A stretch of DNA of 64,000 nt. It comes from an uncultured Muribaculaceae bacterium. Its GTDB lineage: Bacteria > Bacteroidota > Bacteroidia > Bacteroidales > Muribaculaceae. Both the position numbers and the translations under genes were made by a program. The stretch is taken from assembly GCA_910586455.1 (NCBI GenBank), contig CAJUHX010000006.1:9455-73454 (forward strand), read 5' to 3'. This document shows, piece by piece, positions 1 to 9,333 of this stretch. The notes below the pieces were generated by a model. That model saw only the letters and a program-made list of their open reading frames with translations, did not search any database and was not told where the DNA came from. Within the stretch, counting starts at the first letter, position 1; each line of letters starts with the position of its first letter.

Positions 1-3000
1 TGCGCTCCTTGAGTTGGCTGTCGAGATAGTGCAGGGCCGGGTCGATTATGGCGCGCAACTCCTTGTTTTGCGGCATGGCGCCTATGGCATTCAGGCGGCC
101 CAGAGTGTACAGCACGTTGTATGTGGCCCATTCGCTCGACTCCTCGCTCCAGTCGCCCCAGCGGAAGCCACCGTCGGCGTTGCGGTATTTGCCAAGGAGT
201 TTCACTGCCCGGTCGATGCTCGATTGTGTCAATCCGGGGTTGAGCAGCAATTGCAGGCGGGCCATGCGTGCGGTCTGCGATGCGGCTGCCTGTACCCACG
301 GGGTCTGCTGCAGGGTGGCTATTTTAAGGTCTTCGTTTTTCTCGAGCTGCGATACCAGCGACGAGTCCTGCGGATTGTCCATTGCACGGCGCAGAGTGAG
401 TTCAATCTGCGGGTCGGAAACCACGATGCTGCGTCCGGCGGCAGCCTGGAACAGTTGTTGTGCCACCGAGTACGAGGTGCTTGCATTGCCTTCGTAGAGC
501 GAGGGCAGGGCCTTGATTACATCCCATGCCGGATTGGAGCAGAATTCGAGCACGGTCTGCATCTTTTCGGCGGCAGGTAATTTCACGTCGGCCTCCACGG
601 TGTTGGCAGTCATGCTGAAAATCCGGCTCTCGATAACTTCGGTGTCGGCGCTCAGTACCGGAATCGCCGCCTGTTCGCCGTCGGTGAACTTGCCCAGAGA
701 GGCTCTGACACGGTAACCGATTATCGAGGCATCGGCAGGAGCGACAACGGGCAACGATACAATAGCCGACCCCTTGGGGCTTACGTAAACGGCACTGCGC
801 GATGTTGAAAGCACACTGCCTGTGGCGGGGTCGAACACCTCGGCTACGGTAACTATGCTGTCGCTTTCTTCACTGTTGTTGAACACACTTGCAAGTACGG
901 TGGCGCTGTCGCCTGCACGCAGGAATCGCGGCAGGTTCGGCTGCACCATCACTGGTTTCTGTGATACAACATCGCGGGTGAATGTACCGCTGTTGAGTCG
1001 TTCGTCCCATGCAAAGGCATTGAACTGCCAGGTGGTATTGGCCTGCGGCACGGTGAAGGAGATTTCCACCACACCGTCCTTGCCGCTTACCAGCGACGGC
1101 ATCCACAGGGCCTGCAGAACCTCCGACGGGCGGTAAGCGAAGTCCGGCTCCTGAGCGGCCGAAGCCTCTCCGGCATCTTCTTCTACGGATTCACCCATCT
1201 CTTCCTCAGCGGATTCTTCCTTTACCGCAGCCATGTCGTTCGCAGCCGACATATATAATTTTTCTTCGGTCATCTCAGTTACCGCGCCTGTGGCTGCGGA
1301 GGCGCTTTTCATCATGCGTCGTCCGCGTATTCTCAGGGAGCTGTAATAAGTTATCGGATATATAAATTCGGGCATTTCCGGATTTACTTCCTGCAGCCAT
1401 CGGATCTTTTCAGGCATGAGAACATCCGGGGTGCCTATGTAGGCGCGGTCGGTGTATCCGGCAGTGCTGATGGTGGTGTAGCTTCGGAAAAGGTCGAAAG
1501 CGCTGGGCCAGTTCAGCGGAGCCATGTCCTCGAGGGCCTTGTTGTATGCAGTGGCAATCATTGCCGAGGGCAGGTGCTTGCCGCTTTCGGGCGAGGTGAG
1601 TCGCAGGCTCCAGTGTTCCACATCGCCGGGGGCTATACGGTCGCGGAAGCTTTCTCCCTCGATTTTTATGTTGCGGTTTACTTTTTCGCTTACATTCACG
1701 GCATAGCTGTACAGCTTGCCTTCCTTTACAGCGTACAGTGTGAGGCGCCCCGATTCATAACCTTCGGGGAGGGTTACTTTCAGATGGTGGAAACCGGCCT
1801 TGGTGTGTATGCCTTCAACCGATACAAGCACACTGTCGGCGCCGAGAGTCATGTAAATATATGTATCTTCGGGCGCACCGTACAGCAGTTCGCCGGCATG
1901 TCCGTGGGCAAACTCCAGATTCCGTTCGGGCACAAACAGAGGTTCAGCCGCGCTCATTGTTCCCAGTTTTGTATTGTAAAGCGACACTTCGCTCTGACGG
2001 CTGTCGGCCAGGCGGCTGTCGGCTGTCCATACTTTCAGGGTATAGTCGCCCGAGGGGATGGCAGTCCAGTCCACACGGTAGTTGCCCAAAGCCGAGCCTT
2101 GGGCTATTTCCACATTATCGGTGGTGAGCTGCCAGCGAAGTTCCGGACGCATTTGGTTGCCGGAGGCATCATATACGGTGACAGGCAGGGCCAGCGAGTC
2201 GGCAGTGTCGAAGCGGTACCCTTCGATTACTATGTCGAGAGGCTTGCCGGTGGTGAATTGGGTTTGGCAGCTGCGTGTTTCGCCGTCGGCGGCGGTTATA
2301 TTCACATTTGCCACGAAGCAGTTCAGGGCTGTCTGCGACAGCAGGCTGTCGGACAGCTCGATTGTAAAGTATCCGTCGGCACCGGTTTCAGCCGATACAT
2401 AACCAAGAGTCTGTTGCGGCATGAACCAACGCAGGCGGCTGGCCGATTTGATTTCAGCCTGTACGCGGGCATCGGCCACGGGCATCATGCTGTAGGTTTC
2501 GGCACGGCCCTTGATGGTTACCCAGCCGCTGCGGGGGCAGTCGCGCATGGTCGAATCGATTTTTACGCTGAACTTTGGCAGCTTGAAGTCGCTGACCTCG
2601 AACGACGAGAATCCGATGTTGTTGTCATCGGCCACCGCTCTGAGCGAGAAATTGCCGCCCAGCATATTTTCGGGCAGGGCAAAACAGCCCGATGCGCGTC
2701 CGAAAGCGTCGGTCACTACAGCCGTGTCGGCCACAAACTCGGCATTGGCGTTATACAGCGATACCTTTACCGGCATGTCGGAGGCAATACCGGCATCATG
2801 TCGGCTGTGGTTTTTGCGGCTCACTGCTATGGCCCAGTTTACGCTGTCGCCGTGGTGATAGAGGGCGCGGTCGGTAAATATCAGGGCCGAATGTTCGTCG
2901 TTGTCGCTACTGATATAGTTGCGGTAGGGGTAAACACCCAGTCGGCCTCCGAAGTCAGATACTTTGTCGCGCAAGGTAAGCGACAGGTAGTTTGAACCGG

Positions 3001-4423
3001 ATTTCAGCATACGCTGCGGCACCTTGAAACGCAGCGCGCCTTCGTCGTCGGTCTTGCCTGCTGCCGCGGGAGCCACGGGGTTGCGGGTGGATGAATTCTT
3101 GATATTCACTTTCACATTCTGTACCGGCATGCCGGTGGCGGCGTCGGCCACAATTACTGCGTTTTCGGTACAATTGTTGATAACGAACGGAGTCAGCGAA
3201 CTTACAAGCACCGGCTGGAATGCGCTCAGCAGGTTCTCAGGTTTGTCGATAAACGAGCCTACGTAATAGTACACCTCTTTGTCGGGTGTAAAGCTGAAAG
3301 TGGCAGTGTTGCGGTATGGTACGTTTTCGTGGGCCTTCACCACAAAGCGGGCAACCTCCGTGCCGGGATTATTGCGGTTCGTATAGGCCTGATCCGAACT
3401 ATCGGTGCCGCGTTTCACCACTATGCCGGCCCGGTCGCTGATATTGCCGTAGCTGACTTTGATTTCGAACGGGGTGCCTGGTATGGCTGTGGCCGGCGCC
3501 TCGAATTTAATCCATGGCTGCAGCAGCTGTTTCAGCCGGTTTTTAAGCGCGTTGTTGTTGAAATATTCCGGAAATTCGCTCAGCGAGCTGCGTATGAGCG
3601 CTATGGTTTCGGCGTTTACGTCGAAGTGGCTGAACTGATTGCAGTATTTCAGCAACAGCTGTCTGGCGGCTTCCTCGTCGCTGTATTGGTGGTAGAGAGC
3701 CTCGAGTTGTCGTGTCAGGGTGTCGTGGTCCCAGTGGCGGCGGTTAATCTGGCGGCAGAGCCAGTTGATGTGGCTGTAACTGCCTTTGGGACATAACGAA
3801 ATTTCTTTTTCGATAATAGAATTTATAGCGAAATCCTCCTCGGCTGTGTTGCTGAAGTGCAGCAGGTCCAGAGCTTTTACGGCAGCGAAATCACGGACGG
3901 TAGGATAATACCTCAGTGCAATCCGGTCGGCGCTGATGAGTTTGCTGTAATCATCGAGCGGAGCTGGTTCGGAGCATGCCAGATTGTATGCTTCTGTAGC
4001 CAGTGAATTTATGCGGGCGGTAAACTGGCGTCCGTTCCAGCTGTCGACATCGGCAGGGTAGGGCTCGTCGGGTGTGTCGGTACGGTCGTATTTCCAGCGG
4101 TTGTTATTATATATGGCCCGGTAAGTCTGGGCTTCCATAAGCAGCAGAAGCGATTTTACAGCTCTGGAATTCTGCTTTTCGGCAAGAGTATGTATTTCGG
4201 CCGGCAAAAGGAATATAGAGTCGTTGTCGATTGCCAGAGTTGCAACTGTAATCTCGAGCATGGCAAGAGCTGCGTCGGGGCCTTTGTCGCCGGCTTGCTT
4301 CAGATGTTTCCGGGCATCGGAAATCACAGTCTGAGGGTATGCGAAGTCGGGCTGTGCGGTGGTGCTGTTCATCGTGCCGGAGCAAAACAACAGTACAATC
4401 AGGCTTAGAATGAGGTTTCGCAT
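1..4423 (-). CDS. alpha-2-macroglobulin family protein (C-terminus outside window)
   Basis: The reading frame is open from the ATG at 4423 to the window edge, about 1474 codons, with the stop beyond base 1. The start follows a short hydrophobic signal peptide (MRNLILSLIVLLFCSG). An N-terminal helical part of about 300 residues is followed by beta-rich macroglobulin (MG) domains, including an MG2-like stretch (FTDRALYHHGDSVNWAIAVS) and the bait-region/A2M junction near residue 1100 (QALWMPSLVSGKDG). Bacterial A2M proteins are periplasmic or secreted and are thought to trap proteases or stabilise the envelope. Where thioester-containing members carry a CxEQ motif, this one reads SLYEGNASTSYSVAQQLF, so no thioester Cys-Gln pair is visible. 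Acidic low-complexity sequence near residue 1080 looks like a linker. The family assignment is firm; the biological target is unknown. Confidence 0.85.
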   Translation of the reverse strand, partial: MRNLILSLIVLLFCSGTMNSTTAQPDFAYPQTVISDARKHLKQAGDKGPDAALAMLEITVATLAIDNDSIFLLPAEIHTLAEKQNSRAVKSLLLLMEAQTYRAIYNNNRWKYDRTDTPDEPYPADVDSWNGRQFTARINSLATEAYNLACSEPAPLDDYSKLISADRIALRYYPTVRDFAAVKALDLLHFSNTAEEDFAINSIIEKEISLCPKGSYSHINWLCRQINRRHWDHDTLTRQLEALYHQYSDEEAARQLLLKYCNQFSHFDVNAETIALIRSSLSEFPEYFNNNALKNRLKQLLQPWIKFEAPATAIPGTPFEIKVSYGNISDRAGIVVKRGTDSSDQAYTNRNNPGTEVARFVVKAHENVPYRNTATFSFTPDKEVYYYVGSFIDKPENLLSAFQPVLVSSLTPFVINNCTENAVIVADAATGMPVQNVKVNIKNSSTRNPVAPAAAGKTDDEGALRFKVPQRMLKSGSNYLSLTLRDKVSDFGGRLGVYPYRNYISSDNDEHSALIFTDRALYHHGDSVNWAIAVSRKNHSRHDAGIASDMPVKVSLYNANAEFVADTAVVTDAFGRASGCFALPENMLGGNFSLRAVADDNNIGFSSFEVSDFKLPKFSVKIDSTMRDCPRSGWVTIKGRAETYSMMPVADARVQAEIKSASRLRWFMPQQTLGYVSAETGADGYFTIELSDSLLSQTALNCFVANVNITAADGETRSCQTQFTTGKPLDIVIEGYRFDTADSLALPVTVYDASGNQMRPELRWQLTTDNVEIAQGSALGNYRVDWTAIPSGDYTLKVWTADSRLADSRQSEVSLYNTKLGTMSAAEPLFVPERNLEFAHGHAGELLYGAPEDTYIYMTLGADSVLVSVEGIHTKAGFHHLKVTLPEGYESGRLTLYAVKEGKLYSYAVNVSEKVNRNIKIEGESFRDRIAPGDVEHWSLRLTSPESGKHLPSAMIATAYNKALEDMAPLNWPSAFDLFRSYTTISTAGYTDRAYIGTPDVLMPEKIRWLQEVNPEMPEFIYPITYYSSLRIRGRRMMKSASAATGAVTEMTEEKLYMSAANDMAAVKEESAEEEMGESVEEDAGEASAAQEPDFAYRPSEVLQALWMPSLVSGKDGVVEISFTVPQANTTWQFNAFAWDERLNSGTFTRDVVSQKPVMVQPNLPRFLRAGDSATVLASVFNNSEESDSIVTVAEVFDPATGSVLSTSRSAVYVSPKGSAIVSLPVVAPADASIIGYRVRASLGKFTDGEQAAIPVLSADTEVIESRIFSMTANTVEADVKLPAAEKMQTVLEFCSNPAWDVIKALPSLYEGNASTSYSVAQQLFQAAAGRSIVVSDPQIELTLRRAMDNPQDSSLVSQLEKNEDLKIATLQQTPWVQAAASQTARMARLQLLLNPGLTQSSIDRAVKLLGKYRNADGGFRWGDWSEESSEWATYNVLYTLGRLNAIGAMPQNKELRAIIDPALHYLDSQLKER

Positions 4424-4452
4424 GTTTATAGGATTATTAAGTGGTTAATAAA

Positions 4453-4503
4453 TCAAGGAAGTTAAGATACAGCTGGGGAAAGCCAATATCTCAACTTCCT
4501 TGA
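4453..4503 (-). terminator. 17-bp stem hairpin after fumarase
   Basis: TCAAGGAAGTTAAGATA (4453-4469) pairs with TATCTCAACTTCCTTGA (4487-4503) with one mismatch and a 17-nt loop. It lies just past the fumarase stop codon and before the A2M start. On the minus strand it is followed by a moderately T-rich run rather than a clean T tract, so it is a plausible but imperfect intrinsic terminator. Confidence 0.55.
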
Positions 4504-4532
4504 CTATTAGACGGAATAAACTGTAAAAAGGT

Positions 4533-6182
4533 TTATTTATTCAGTGCGCAGCCTTTGCACTTCTCGCTGATTTCAGTGAAGAAGTCGTGGCCTTTGTCAT
4601 CTACGAGGATGAATGCGGGGAAGTCTTCTACCTCAATCTTCCAAATAGCTTCCATGCCGAGTTCGGGATATTCGAGGAGTTCGACTTTCTTGATAGAGTC
4701 CTGAGCCAGTACTGCGGCAGGGCCGCCGATTGAACCCAGATAGAAGCCGCCGTGGCGCTGGCAGGCATCGGTTACCTGCTTGCTGCGGTTGCCCTTGGCA
4801 ATCATAATCATAGAGCCGCCTGCTGCCTGGAACTGGTCGACATAGCTGTCCATACGGCCGGCGGTAGTGGGGCCGAACGAGCCGCTGGGCATGCCTGCCG
4901 GAGTTTTAGCCGGGCCTGCGTAGTAGATAGGATGGTCCTTGAGGTACTGGGGCATGGGCTCGCCTTTGTCGAGGCGTTCCTTGATTTTGGCGTGTGCGAT
5001 GTCGCGGCCCACAATGATGGTGCCGTTGAGCGACAGGCGGGTCGATACCGGGTACTTGCTCAGTTCGGCCAGAATTTCGGGCATGGGGCGATTGAGGTCG
5101 ATTTTTACAACGGTGCCTTCGCCCTGCTTGCGGTATTCTTCGGGTATGAGTTCACCGGGATTGCTGTCGAGTTTTTCAATCCACAGACCTTCGCGGTTGA
5201 TTTTGGCTTTAACGTTGCGGTCAGCTGAACAGCTTACGCCCAGACCAACGGGGCAGCTTGCGCCGTGGCGGGGCAGACGTATCACGCGGATGTCGTGTGC
5301 GAAATATTTGCCGCCGAACTGAGCGCCGAGGCCAAGATTCTCGGCTTCTTTCTTGAGCTGTTCCTCAAGTTCGATGTCGCGGAAGGCGTGGCCGAGTTCG
5401 TTGCCCTTGGTGGGGAGCGAGTCGTAGTACTTCACCGAAGCCTTCTTGACAGTGGCCAGGTTCATTTCGGCCGAGGTGCCGCCGATTACGAAGGCGATGT
5501 GGTAGGGCGGGCATGCGGCTGTGCCCAGTGATTTCATTTTTTCAACCAGGAAGGGCAGCAGAGTCTTGGGATTGATTAGAGCCTTGGTTTCCTGATAGAG
5601 ATATGTCTTGTTAGCCGAGCCGCCACCCTTGGCTACGAACAGGAAGTGGTATTCGTCGCCTTCAGCAGCGTGGAGGTCGATTTGTGCGGGCAGGTTGCAG
5701 CCGGTGTTCACTTCGTCGTACATGTTCAGCGGAGCGTTCTGGCTGTAGCGCAGGTTGTCGGTGGTATAGGTGAGATACACACCCTTCGAAAGGCGAGCTT
5801 CGTCGTCATCGCCGGTGTACACCCGCTGGCCTTTTTCGCCGTGTACAATGGCAGTGCCGGTGTCCTGGCAGAAGGGCAGCTGTCCTTTGGCGGAAACTTC
5901 GGCGTTGCGCAGCATGGTCAGAGCCACGAACTTGTCGTTCTCGCTGGCTTCAGGGTCCTGCAGAATCTTGGCTACCATGGCGTTGTGTTCGCGGCGCAGC
6001 ATAAATGCGTTGTCGTGGGTGGCCTGGCGGGCCAGTACGGTCAGAGCCTCGGGGTCTACCACAAGAAACTCGTGGCCGCCCCAGTTTTCTACTTTTACAT
6101 AGTCCGATGTCAGGTGATAGTACTCGGTGGTGTCGGGTCCGAGCGGAAACATCGGCTGGTATTCAAATGGTTTAGTTGCCAT
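4533..6182 (-). CDS. fumB: class I (iron-sulfur) fumarate hydratase
   Basis: This is a 549-residue, full-length class I fumarase, which interconverts fumarate and malate in the cytoplasm. In Bacteroidales it serves the reductive branch that makes succinate and propionate. The three cysteines that hold the [4Fe-4S] cluster in E. coli FumA fall at the same numbers here: Cys105 (FCQDTGTA), Cys224 (TAACPPYH) and Cys318 (GVSCSADR). The N-terminal fumarase domain runs to about residue 330 and the C-terminal Fe-S hydrolyase beta domain from about 340, with the conserved GPTTAGRMD stretch near 450. The tail carries an extra CKGC pair. The gene starts 26 bp after tsaB ends, so the two are probably cotranscribed. 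Confidence 0.95.
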   Translation of the reverse strand: MATKPFEYQPMFPLGPDTTEYYHLTSDYVKVENWGGHEFLVVDPEALTVLARQATHDNAFMLRREHNAMVAKILQDPEASENDKFVALTMLRNAEVSAKGQLPFCQDTGTAIVHGEKGQRVYTGDDDEARLSKGVYLTYTTDNLRYSQNAPLNMYDEVNTGCNLPAQIDLHAAEGDEYHFLFVAKGGGSANKTYLYQETKALINPKTLLPFLVEKMKSLGTAACPPYHIAFVIGGTSAEMNLATVKKASVKYYDSLPTKGNELGHAFRDIELEEQLKKEAENLGLGAQFGGKYFAHDIRVIRLPRHGASCPVGLGVSCSADRNVKAKINREGLWIEKLDSNPGELIPEEYRKQGEGTVVKIDLNRPMPEILAELSKYPVSTRLSLNGTIIVGRDIAHAKIKERLDKGEPMPQYLKDHPIYYAGPAKTPAGMPSGSFGPTTAGRMDSYVDQFQAAGGSMIMIAKGNRSKQVTDACQRHGGFYLGSIGGPAAVLAQDSIKKVELLEYPELGMEAIWKIEVEDFPAFILVDDKGHDFFTEISEKCKGCALNK

Positions 6183-6208
6183 AATTATACGATTATACGG
6201 TATGATTG

Positions 6209-6904
6209 TTAGATGAGTTTTTTAGGTTTGGTGGCCTGGAACGATTTCAGATATGCGGGTACTGAATAAGCCAGGTCGAGAAAGTCGCGGCGGTTCCAGG
6301 CCAGGTCGGCCAGCGGCAGCATGTCTACAGCCACAGGCACCACCTCGGGCACGAATACAGCATTCGGTGCAGTGATGATCTGGCGGGCCTTGTCGCTGCC
6401 GTCGCCGAAGAACAGCACGGGGCGGCCTGTGGCGAGCAGGTCGGCGTAGCTGTTTTCGTCGAGAATCAGAGGCTGCGGTTCCAGCAGGGTATCGAGGGCG
6501 AAATCGTATGCTCCGGTGAACACCTCCATGCGTCGGGCATCGATCATCGGCACAAAAATCGCCTCAGGGTCGATGTCGAGAGTCGAGAACATTACCCTGG
6601 TGGCAAGCAGCTTCAGGGTGCTGATGCCTATAAGTGGAATATCGAGGGCGTAGGCCAGCCCTTTAGCCTCGCTGAGGCCTATGCGCAGGCCTGTATAGCT
6701 GCCGGGACCCATGCTCACGGCCACGGCGTCGAGTTTCAGCTCGTGGTCGGCTGCGTGGTCAAGACAGCCTTTGATGAAGTCGCTCAGCAGGGCGGCGTGG
6801 TTGCGGGCCTCGAATTCCTCGAAGTGTTTCAGTACCATGCCTTCGGCTGTGAGAGCCGCCGAGCAGACCGTTGTTGAAGTTTCTATGTTGAGAATTACTG
6901 CCAT
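6209..6904 (-). CDS. tsaB: tRNA threonylcarbamoyladenosine synthesis protein TsaB
   Basis: TsaB is the non-catalytic, ASKHA-fold partner of TsaD in making the t6A37 modification of ANN-decoding tRNAs. The 231-residue length is normal. The N-terminal ILNIETSTTVCSAAL and the GPGSYTGLRIGLSEAKGLAY segment near residue 67 are the family signature. The C-terminus ends in a basic run (KPKKLI). A promoter can be read upstream at 6913-6945. The partner enzyme TsaC is also in this window, at 25206. Confidence 0.93.
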   Translation of the reverse strand: MAVILNIETSTTVCSAALTAEGMVLKHFEEFEARNHAALLSDFIKGCLDHAADHELKLDAVAVSMGPGSYTGLRIGLSEAKGLAYALDIPLIGISTLKLLATRVMFSTLDIDPEAIFVPMIDARRMEVFTGAYDFALDTLLEPQPLILDENSYADLLATGRPVLFFGDGSDKARQIITAPNAVFVPEVVPVAVDMLPLADLAWNRRDFLDLAYSVPAYLKSFQATKPKKLI

Positions 6905-6912
6905 AATAAATG

Positions 6913-6945
6913 CAAAGTTACAATTTAAGACTCACATAAACCAAT
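6913..6945 (-). promoter_or_regulatory. Bacteroides-type promoter for tsaB-fumarase
   Basis: On the minus strand TAACTTTG (6913-6920) matches the -7 consensus TAnnTTTG. ATTG (6942-6945) sits at the -33 position with a 21-bp spacer. It lies just before the tsaB start. Confidence 0.6.
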
Positions 6946-7007
6946 GTGCAAAGCGATTTTTTTTTGATTTTTTTGTTAAAAAGCACTCAAAATCCGCCGA
7001 AGTTCTT

Positions 7008-7015
7008 TATCTTTG
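7008..7015 (+). promoter_or_regulatory. -7 element upstream of yicC operon
   Basis: TATCTTTG matches the Bacteroidetes -7 consensus 55 bp before the yicC ATG. No good TTTG is present at the -33 position, so only this half is supported. Confidence 0.5.
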
Positions 7016-7070
7016 CAATTGAAGAGCCGCACGGAGCGGCTGTGAACTTTAACGAAACAAACTCTCATAT

Positions 7071-7952
7071 ATGCTATTGTCAATGACCGGCTTCGGAAAA
7101 GCTGTAGCTGAAGTCGGCAATAAAAAAATTACAGCAGAAGTAAAGTCGCTGAATTCCAAACAGCTCGACCTGGCAGTTCGTGTGCCGTCGGTATTCCGCC
7201 ATCTTGAACTTGATTTGCGCCAGCATGTGGGTCATATACTTCAGCGAGGAAAAGCCGACATGCAGCTCACTGTGGAGAACCTTGGCAACGAAACCACCAC
7301 TCATCTCAACATCGAGGCGATGAAGATGTACAAAAGCCAGTTTATCGAGGCGTCGGTGGAACTCGGTATTCCCGAGCCGACCGACTGGTATTCGGTGCTG
7401 CTGCGCTTCTCCGACTCGCTCAAGGCCGATAGTGACAGCGCCGAGGCTACTGACGAGGAAGCGGCAGCAATGCTGCGCGTGGGCGTCGAGGCCACCGAGG
7501 CTCTGATGGAGTACCGCCGTGCCGAAGGCCGCAAACTCGAGGATTTCTTTGCCGAACGAATCAGCCGCATTTCGGAACTACTCGGGCAGATTGAGCCTTT
7601 CGAGAATGAGCGCGTAGAGAAAGTGCGCGTTCGCCTCGAGGAGGCGTTGGCCAAGATTCCGGCGGTAGAGGTCGACAAAGGACGTCTGGAGCAGGAAATG
7701 ATTTTCTACATCGAGAAACTCGATGTCAACGAAGAGAAACAGCGTCTGGCCCAGCATCTGAGCTATTTTATCGAAACCATGAACACAGCCTCTCCGGGCC
7801 AGGGTAAGAAACTCGGCTTTATATCGCAGGAAATGGGCCGCGAGATAAACACACTCGGTTCCAAATCGAACCACGCACAGATGCAGCGCATAGTGGTGAT
7901 GATGAAAGACGAACTCGAACAAATAAAAGAACAGGTACTCAACGTATTATAA
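7071..7952 (+). CDS. yicC: YicC family endoribonuclease
   Basis: This is a 293-residue YicC/YloC protein. The N-terminal MTGFGKA signature is at residues 5-11, the YicC-like N domain covers about 1-155, and the DUF1732 domain covers about 205-293 and ends EQIKEQVLNVL as in the family. E. coli YicC is reported to be an RNase acting in RNA turnover. The start at 7071 gives MLLSMTGFGK, as in other Bacteroidetes members; ATG 7083 is the alternative. It is the first gene of yicC-gmk-nadD, with a 1-bp gap to gmk. Confidence 0.93.
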   Translation: MLLSMTGFGKAVAEVGNKKITAEVKSLNSKQLDLAVRVPSVFRHLELDLRQHVGHILQRGKADMQLTVENLGNETTTHLNIEAMKMYKSQFIEASVELGIPEPTDWYSVLLRFSDSLKADSDSAEATDEEAAAMLRVGVEATEALMEYRRAEGRKLEDFFAERISRISELLGQIEPFENERVEKVRVRLEEALAKIPAVEVDKGRLEQEMIFYIEKLDVNEEKQRLAQHLSYFIETMNTASPGQGKKLGFISQEMGREINTLGSKSNHAQMQRIVVMMKDELEQIKEQVLNVL

Positions 7953-7953
7953 T

Positions 7954-8520
7954 ATGGAAGGCAAAATCATAGTAATCTCGGCGCCATCGGGCTGCGGCAA
8001 GTCGACAATCATAGGCCGTTTGTTCGACGGGGGCGACCTCAACATGCGCTTTTCAGTTTCAGCCACCAACCGCCAGCCACGTCAGGGTGAGGAAAACGGT
8101 GTGCATTACCACTTTTTGTCGACTGCCGAATTTCGCGATGCCGTAGCTGCCGGCAAGTTCATAGAGTGGGAGGAAGTGTATCCGGGCCGTTATTACGGCA
8201 CCCTGCGCAGCGAAATCGACAACGCCATTGCTCGCGGCGAGAACGTGATACTCGATATTGATGTCAACGGTGGCATCAATGTAAAGAAACTCTACGGCGA
8301 CCGTGCCTTCACTCTGTTTGTGCAACCGCCGAGCATCGACGAACTGCGCCGCCGCCTCGAAGGTCGCGGCACCGACTCTCCTGAGGTCATCGACCAGAGA
8401 GTGGACCGTGCCGGCTACGAGATTTCGCAGGCTCCGCAGTTCGACTGTGTGGTGGTGAACGACAATCTCGACAAAGCCGTGGCCGAGGCTCACGACATCA
8501 TAGCAAAAGCAATAGGCTGA
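7954..8520 (+). CDS. gmk: guanylate kinase
   Basis: This enzyme phosphorylates GMP or dGMP to the diphosphate with ATP in the cytoplasm. It is 188 residues long, the usual size. The P-loop APSGCGKST is at about residues 9-17. The GMP-binding segment has SATNRQPRQGE and GVHYHFLS, and the lid region contains RRRLEGRGTDS. Its stop codon TGA overlaps the nadD ATG by one base, which implies translational coupling. Confidence 0.96.
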   Translation: MEGKIIVISAPSGCGKSTIIGRLFDGGDLNMRFSVSATNRQPRQGEENGVHYHFLSTAEFRDAVAAGKFIEWEEVYPGRYYGTLRSEIDNAIARGENVILDIDVNGGINVKKLYGDRAFTLFVQPPSIDELRRRLEGRGTDSPEVIDQRVDRAGYEISQAPQFDCVVVNDNLDKAVAEAHDIIAKAIG

Positions 8521-9128
8521 TGGACGACGAAGCAAAGGAATGTATCGGCATATTCGGCGGCTCGTTCAACCCTGTGCACAACGGCCATCTGATGCTGGCC
8601 TCGTATCTGGCTCAGTGGGGCTACGTCGACGAGGTATGGCTGACATTGTCGCCGCGCAATCCTCTTAAAGACCCATCGCGTCTGTTGCCCGATATGAAGC
8701 GCCTGCAGATGCTCAACATAGCCCTGAAAGGTGCTACACGACTCGACATCTGCGATATAGAACTGTCGATGCCGAGGCCAAGCTATACTATCGACACTCT
8801 CGATCTGCTCAGCCGGCGATACCCGCGCAAGCAGTTCAAGCTGGTGATTGGCAGCGACAACTGGCAGACCTTCGACCAATGGCGCGACTATCAGCGCATA
8901 CTCGACGAATACGGCGTGATTGTGTACCCGCGCCCCGGATTTCCGATCGAGAACCCTAATGCCGACGGCATAGAGGTGGTCGAGGCTCCGATGGTGAACA
9001 TTTCGAGTACATTCGTGCGCGATGCCATAGCCCGAGGCAAAGACCTGAGTTTCTTCGTGCCTCCGGCAGTTTGCAAATACATCCGTGAAAACGGCTTATA
9101 CCAGATTAAGAGCTTGTTTAAAAACTAA
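8520..9128 (+). CDS. nadD: nicotinate-nucleotide adenylyltransferase
   Basis: NadD joins nicotinate mononucleotide to AMP in NAD synthesis. The nucleotidyltransferase motif GGSFNPVHNGHLML is at about residues 14-27, and the C-terminal ISSTFVRDAI (the ISSTxIR-type motif) is near 163. The length of 202 residues is normal. The last codons and the stop (KSLFKN then TAA) lie inside the left arm of an inverted-repeat element at 9110-9327, so the extreme C-terminus is made of repeat DNA. Confidence 0.95.
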   Translation: MDDEAKECIGIFGGSFNPVHNGHLMLASYLAQWGYVDEVWLTLSPRNPLKDPSRLLPDMKRLQMLNIALKGATRLDICDIELSMPRPSYTIDTLDLLSRRYPRKQFKLVIGSDNWQTFDQWRDYQRILDEYGVIVYPRPGFPIENPNADGIEVVEAPMVNISSTFVRDAIARGKDLSFFVPPAVCKYIRENGLYQIKSLFKN

Positions 9129-9327
9129 TGTTAGCGACCGGGTTACATATTTTAAAATATATTTTATGAGTTTAAAATATTCAAAAAGATACCACCCTAC
9201 GGCCCCTCTTGGGCGCTTTTGTGATTGTTCTTCGGTCGAGTGGTTACGGCCACACTCCATTATCTCAATCCCAAAATCACTCAAATATTGACCGCCCAGG
9301 CGTTAACATCAGTTATTAAACAAACTC
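9110..9327. repeat. 218-bp element with 26-bp terminal inverted repeats
   Basis: The left end 9110-9135 (starting GAGCTTGTTTAAAAACTAAT) and the right end 9302-9327 (reverse complement starting GAGTTTGTTTAATAACTGAT) match at 22 of 26 positions. The interior is AT-rich near the left end. The left arm overlaps the last six codons and stop of nadD. A closely related sequence, with both arms joined directly, is at 44378-44423. It may be a MITE-like element or a terminator-type repeat. There is no transposase and no clear target duplication. Confidence 0.65.
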
Positions 9328-9333
9328 TAAGAA

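Noticed and set aside
1574..2995. 473-codon plus-strand frame
   Set aside because: It is antisense to the A2M gene, has no family features, and the minus frame gives a continuous signal peptide plus MG domains.
9096..9284. 62-codon minus-strand frame inside the inverted-repeat element
   Set aside because: It overlaps nadD and the repeat arm and has no recognisable family; such short frames are expected by chance in this AT-rich DNA, though a repeat-encoded peptide is not excluded.
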